A stretch of 64,000 bases of DNA from Gordionus sp. m RMFG-2023 (lineage: Eukaryota; Nematomorpha; Gordioida; Chordodea; Parachordodidae), in contig NC_088775.1 of assembly GCF_954871325.1 (NCBI RefSeq), positions 38,107,561 to 38,171,560 on the forward strand, in the 5' to 3' direction. This document shows positions 61,995 to 64,000 of the stretch, piece after piece; the first letter of the stretch is position 1, and each line of letters starts with the position of its first letter. The notes under the pieces were generated by a model, which made no database searches, was not told the DNA's origin, and worked only from the letters and a program-made list of their open reading frames with translations. The translations under genes and the position numbers were made by a program.

Positions 61995-64000
61995 TTCCCC
62001 AAAATCCTACCTTCAGCCTCCACATGGCGGGGGAGTGGCAACGTCTTTTGGCGGCCAATGGAGGTCTAAAAGGTTCCCTGTGATCTAGGTTTAAAATAGT
62101 ATCACGGTCTCCTTGACGTGGTGTAAAAACCACTTAAAGGGGCTGATGTCAGGAAGGGCATCCGATTATAAAAACCTTGCTATAAAATTTCCTAATGATT
62201 ACAACAAAGCATGGGCGGGGTACAGCCCAAAGTACCCCACTTTTATCCGCTTACAACAAAAAGAAGGATGGAAAACCTGGTGGAACCACGATTCATGAAA
62301 ATGAAACTTATAACGGCCATAAACGACCTGATAGGGTGGCGACATGGAATGTCGGGAGTATGACGCGAAAAGCGGGAGTAATGGTCTATGTATTGCATAG
62401 AAGGCATATAGAAGTGTGCTGCATACAGGAGATCAGATGGGAAGGTAATGGCGCAAGAATGATTGGAAAGGCTAGTGAAAAGTATAAATTCTTCTGACAA
62501 GGATGTAATGATAGTAAGGCTGGAGTTAGGATATTGGTTGCGGAGAAATTGATGGACAAAGTAGTCGAAGTGAGAAGGCTAGATAACCAGATAATGATTA
62601 TTAAGATTTTTGGTAGAAAGCTATATAATATTATCTCGGCATATATTCCTCAGGTTGGAAGAAGTGAAGAAGAGAAAGATATATTTTGGGACAGTCTATT
62701 GGGCGACATCGAGATTGTCAAATGATGAGGGAATTATCTTGGCTAGTGATATGAATAGACAAGTGGGAGCAAGTAGTGAGGGTTATGAAGGAGTACATGA
62801 AGGATTCAGTTACGGCATGAAAAACCTGGAAGGAGAGAGGATTTTAGTGATGCTATGGATATGATTATCTGTAATACAATGTTTAAGAAAGAATCAGAGA
62901 AGCTGGTGACTTATAAATCGGGTAGTACCAAAAGTGCAGTGGATTACTTGCTATTAAGGAGATGTGATAGAAGTATAGTAAAAAAATGTGAAAGTGATAC
63001 AGGAAGAGGAATGTATTAATCAGCATCGACTAGTTATAGGAAATCTCACTTTTAAAGGCAGGATCACTAAAAGAAAGTTTGTGTCAAGGCTAAAGGTTTG
63101 GAAATTGAAGGAGAGTGCTAGATGTCAATTCAATATGAAATTGGCGATAAGGGAAGTGGAGGTGGCACAAGCATCTGGGGTAAATGATAAGCCATGAAGA
63201 AAGCCTGGGTGATGACAACTGAGGAGGTATGTGGATGGACAAAAGGGCCACCTAGGCATAAGGAGACTTGGTGGTGGAACCCGGAGGTAGCGAAAGATAT
63301 GGATGAGAAACGGAGGTGCTTCAAAGAATGATATAATAGTAAAGAAAATAGTGATAACGATATTTACAAGATGGCGAAAAGAAATAGTAAGAAATAATAG
63401 CAAAGGCGCAAGAAAAAAAATGGCAGGAGTTTGCTAAAGAAATGGAATGCGCTGAGCTGAAGGAATGGGATGTGGTTCAAATAGCAAAAAAGAGGCAGGA
63501 TGTGATAGGTGTTAACTGTTTGGGAAATGGTGATTGATAATAGTGGTATTAAGAACACCTGGAAGATCTACATGGAATGACTTTTGAACGAAGAAAATGA
63601 ATGGGATAATGATGTTAATTGTGGAAAGGTAGAAGGGCCAGGGGAAAATTTGGCAAGGACGAAATAGAGCAGTGAAAAAGATGGGGAAATGGAAGGAATC
63701 GGGTTTAACGAGGGTAGTATCAGAGATGTTTCAAGGTTCTGATGACTTATGGATTGAATGGTTAATGAATTTAGCAAATCAAAAGGAACTATCCCCGAGA
63801 CTGGCGAAGAAGTATAATTATCCCAGTATACAAGGGAAAAGGTGATCCTTTAGATTGCGGGTCTTACAGAGCTATCAAACTCTAGAACATGCAATGAAGG
63901 TATTTGAGAGGGTGTTAGAGAAGCGGATAAGGGAACAAACAAAAATTGAAGAAATTCAGTTTGGTTTTACATCGGGGAAAGGCACCACAGATGCAATTTT
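61995..64000 (+). mobile_element. RTE-like LINE, 5' half, cut by the window edge
   Basis: A leader-like segment around 62020-62290 includes KGLMSGRASDYKNLA. The apurinic/apyrimidinic-type endonuclease domain follows, from 62338 to about 63060: ATWNVGSMTRKAGV, VCCIQEIRWEGN, NIISAYIPQVGRSEEEK, DMNRQVG, GYEGVHEGFSYG and SAVDYLLLRR. The reverse transcriptase begins near 63800 (PVYKGKGDPLDCGSYRAIKL) and reaches EIQFGF at the edge. The endonuclease motif set matches the RTE-type elements often annotated as craniofacial development protein 2-like. Breaks include a TGA near 62497 and shifts near 62722, 62850 and 63020, so this copy is dead. Confidence 0.88.

Noticed and set aside
63125-63777. Several minus-strand frames opposite the LINE
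   Set aside because: They are shadows of the plus-strand LINE coding sequence and show no independent domain.

Overview
The window is a strongly AT-rich (roughly three quarters A+T by eye) eukaryotic, almost certainly invertebrate, nuclear segment. The evidence is spliceosomal introns with GT..AG ends, two recognisable host genes, and a dense load of animal-type mobile elements: hAT, FLYWCH-type MULE, Merlin-like, Tc1-like, gypsy-type LTR fossils and an RTE-like LINE. I cannot name the species. One host gene has introns of about 40 nt and the other has introns of up to 6.9 kb, so intron size is bimodal.

Region by region. 1-6.1 kb: a decayed minus-strand MULE split by a complete-ended hAT (hAT-A, 1759-4970, 8-bp target duplication). 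6.6-16.8 kb: a four-level nest. An old gypsy fossil holds hAT-B (8458-16420), which is cut by an unrelated ZMYM1-like hAT (hAT-C, 9085-14167), which itself carries a 223-bp hAT-type MITE (10265-10487). Three of the insertions are proved by 8-bp target duplications. 17.5-19.2 kb: an intact seven-exon alpha-tubulin gene on the minus strand. 21.2-28.6 kb: a second ZMYM1-like hAT (minus) split by a gypsy fossil (22204-27413, 5-bp duplication CTAAT). 28.9-33.7 kb: a related gypsy fossil in the opposite orientation. 33.7-39.1 kb: tandem repeats, a 790-bp MITE with an 8-bp target duplication, and a hAT remnant.

39.2-56.3 kb: the 3' part (nine exons, 745 codons) of a gene for the SSU-processome HEAT-repeat protein UTP20 on the minus strand. 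I built it from in-phase splice junctions and from similarity to the human C-terminal region as I remember it. Its introns hold a gypsy fragment, several foldback MITEs, a dimeric tandem repeat and an unassigned GC-richer block. 56.3-62 kb lies upstream of the first visible exon and holds a palindromic Merlin-like element, a hAT-type MITE and a decayed Tc1-like transposon. 62-64 kb: the 5' half of an RTE-like LINE running off the right edge.

No operon-like or clearly new multi-gene system is visible. The most unusual pattern is that two unrelated DNA transposon types (the hAT-A/B family and the Merlin-like element) each carry an inverted partial copy of their own transposase coding sequence. 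Each would form a long RNA hairpin if transcribed.
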